This document shows positions 63,684 through 64,000 of a DNA stretch of 64,000 nucleotides, piece after piece. A program made the translations under genes and the position numbers. Origin of the DNA: Effrenium voratum (Eukaryota > Sar > Dinophyceae > Suessiales > Symbiodiniaceae); assembly GCA_963377175.1 (NCBI GenBank), contig CAUJNA010003809.1, forward strand, positions 1-64,000, read 5' to 3'. The notes under the pieces were generated by a model, which was not told the origin of the DNA, searched no databases, and saw only the letters and a list, made by a program, of their open reading frames with translations. How positions within the stretch are numbered: the first letter of the stretch is position 1; each line of letters starts with the position of its first letter.

Positions 63684-64000
63684 AAATAGGAACGAAGATG
63701 TGTCGGGGACTAGATGTCCAAGTTCCTGATAGATGACAAATCTCCTGAAGCCCAAGCACTCAAGCCACTCCCACAAACTTGGGGTTTGTAGAGTGGTCTT
63801 CGTGATGGATTCTTGCAGCAAAATGGGTTATATCCCGCTTGTCCCTATATGGCACATAACTCTCGGGCAAAGAACTGAGGGTTCTCCTCAACCCTAGGCA
63901 CGTTCATTGTACGCTCAAGAAGCTGCAGTGACAACAGAACCGCAAACAGCACCGCCGCCTCATTCTAGATTGTGTGGAACCTCAACGTAATGCCTGTCAC
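63684..64000. other. window edge, GWD intron presumed
   Basis: The preceding GWD exon (WHQKLHNNTSPDD region) was not found here, so the gene continues past the right edge. Confidence 0.5.

Noticed and set aside
1..64000. tRNA, rRNA, CRISPR or bacterial-type operons
   Set aside because: No cloverleaf, rRNA segment, regularly spaced repeat-spacer array or ribosome binding site pattern was seen on reading both strands.

Overview
The window looks like nuclear DNA of a dinoflagellate, most likely a Symbiodiniaceae-type alga. Genes are broken into very short exons (27-162 bp where both ends can be fixed). Splice donors are mostly GC or GA rather than GT, and acceptors are almost always AG followed by G. 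All confident genes lie on the minus strand, and the introns are full of short inverted-repeat elements and simple repeats. No operons, ribosome binding sites, tRNA, rRNA or CRISPR were seen. The dinoflagellate assignment is an inference from this architecture. Exons were assembled by eye from frame, splice signals and remembered family consensus sequences, so individual boundaries may be off.

Layout. 1-12 kb holds no gene I can support, only dispersed elements and simple repeats. 12.0-18.2 kb (minus) is an ankyrin-repeat protein gene of at least seven exons. 18.4-19.1 kb is a repeat field. 19.2-22.1 kb (minus) holds exons of an unrecognised gene, including its last exon. 24.25-63.51 kb (minus) is the dominant gene: the catalytic C-terminal half of an alpha-glucan, water dikinase (GWD, the starch-phosphorylating enzyme), spread over about 39 kb. 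Its 5' part lies beyond the right edge of the window. A complete intronless gene for a small single-pass membrane protein with a PAN/apple-like cysteine pattern (29,653-30,330, minus) sits inside a GWD intron on the same strand.

Mobile DNA. At least ten families of short (about 90-335 bp) inverted-repeat elements recur, several with clear target-site duplications. Families A and C share a GGCTGTGGGTCAAAA-like end and duplicate 5-7 bp targets resembling CAAATG. Family D duplicates CANNTG-like hexamers. Family B resembles a TA-target element and family I an 8-bp-target element. Several element ends carry ready-made splice signals (GTGGGTC, CCCACAG, CCATCCACAG). One copy of family I coincides exactly with an intron that splits an ankyrin repeat. 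The most interesting reading of the window is an introner-like system: inverted-repeat elements creating introns, with the host tolerating GC and GA donors.

Function. GWD phosphorylates glucan chains and opens starch granules for breakdown, which fits an alga that stores starch. The ankyrin protein, the membrane protein and the 19-22 kb gene show no visible functional link to it.
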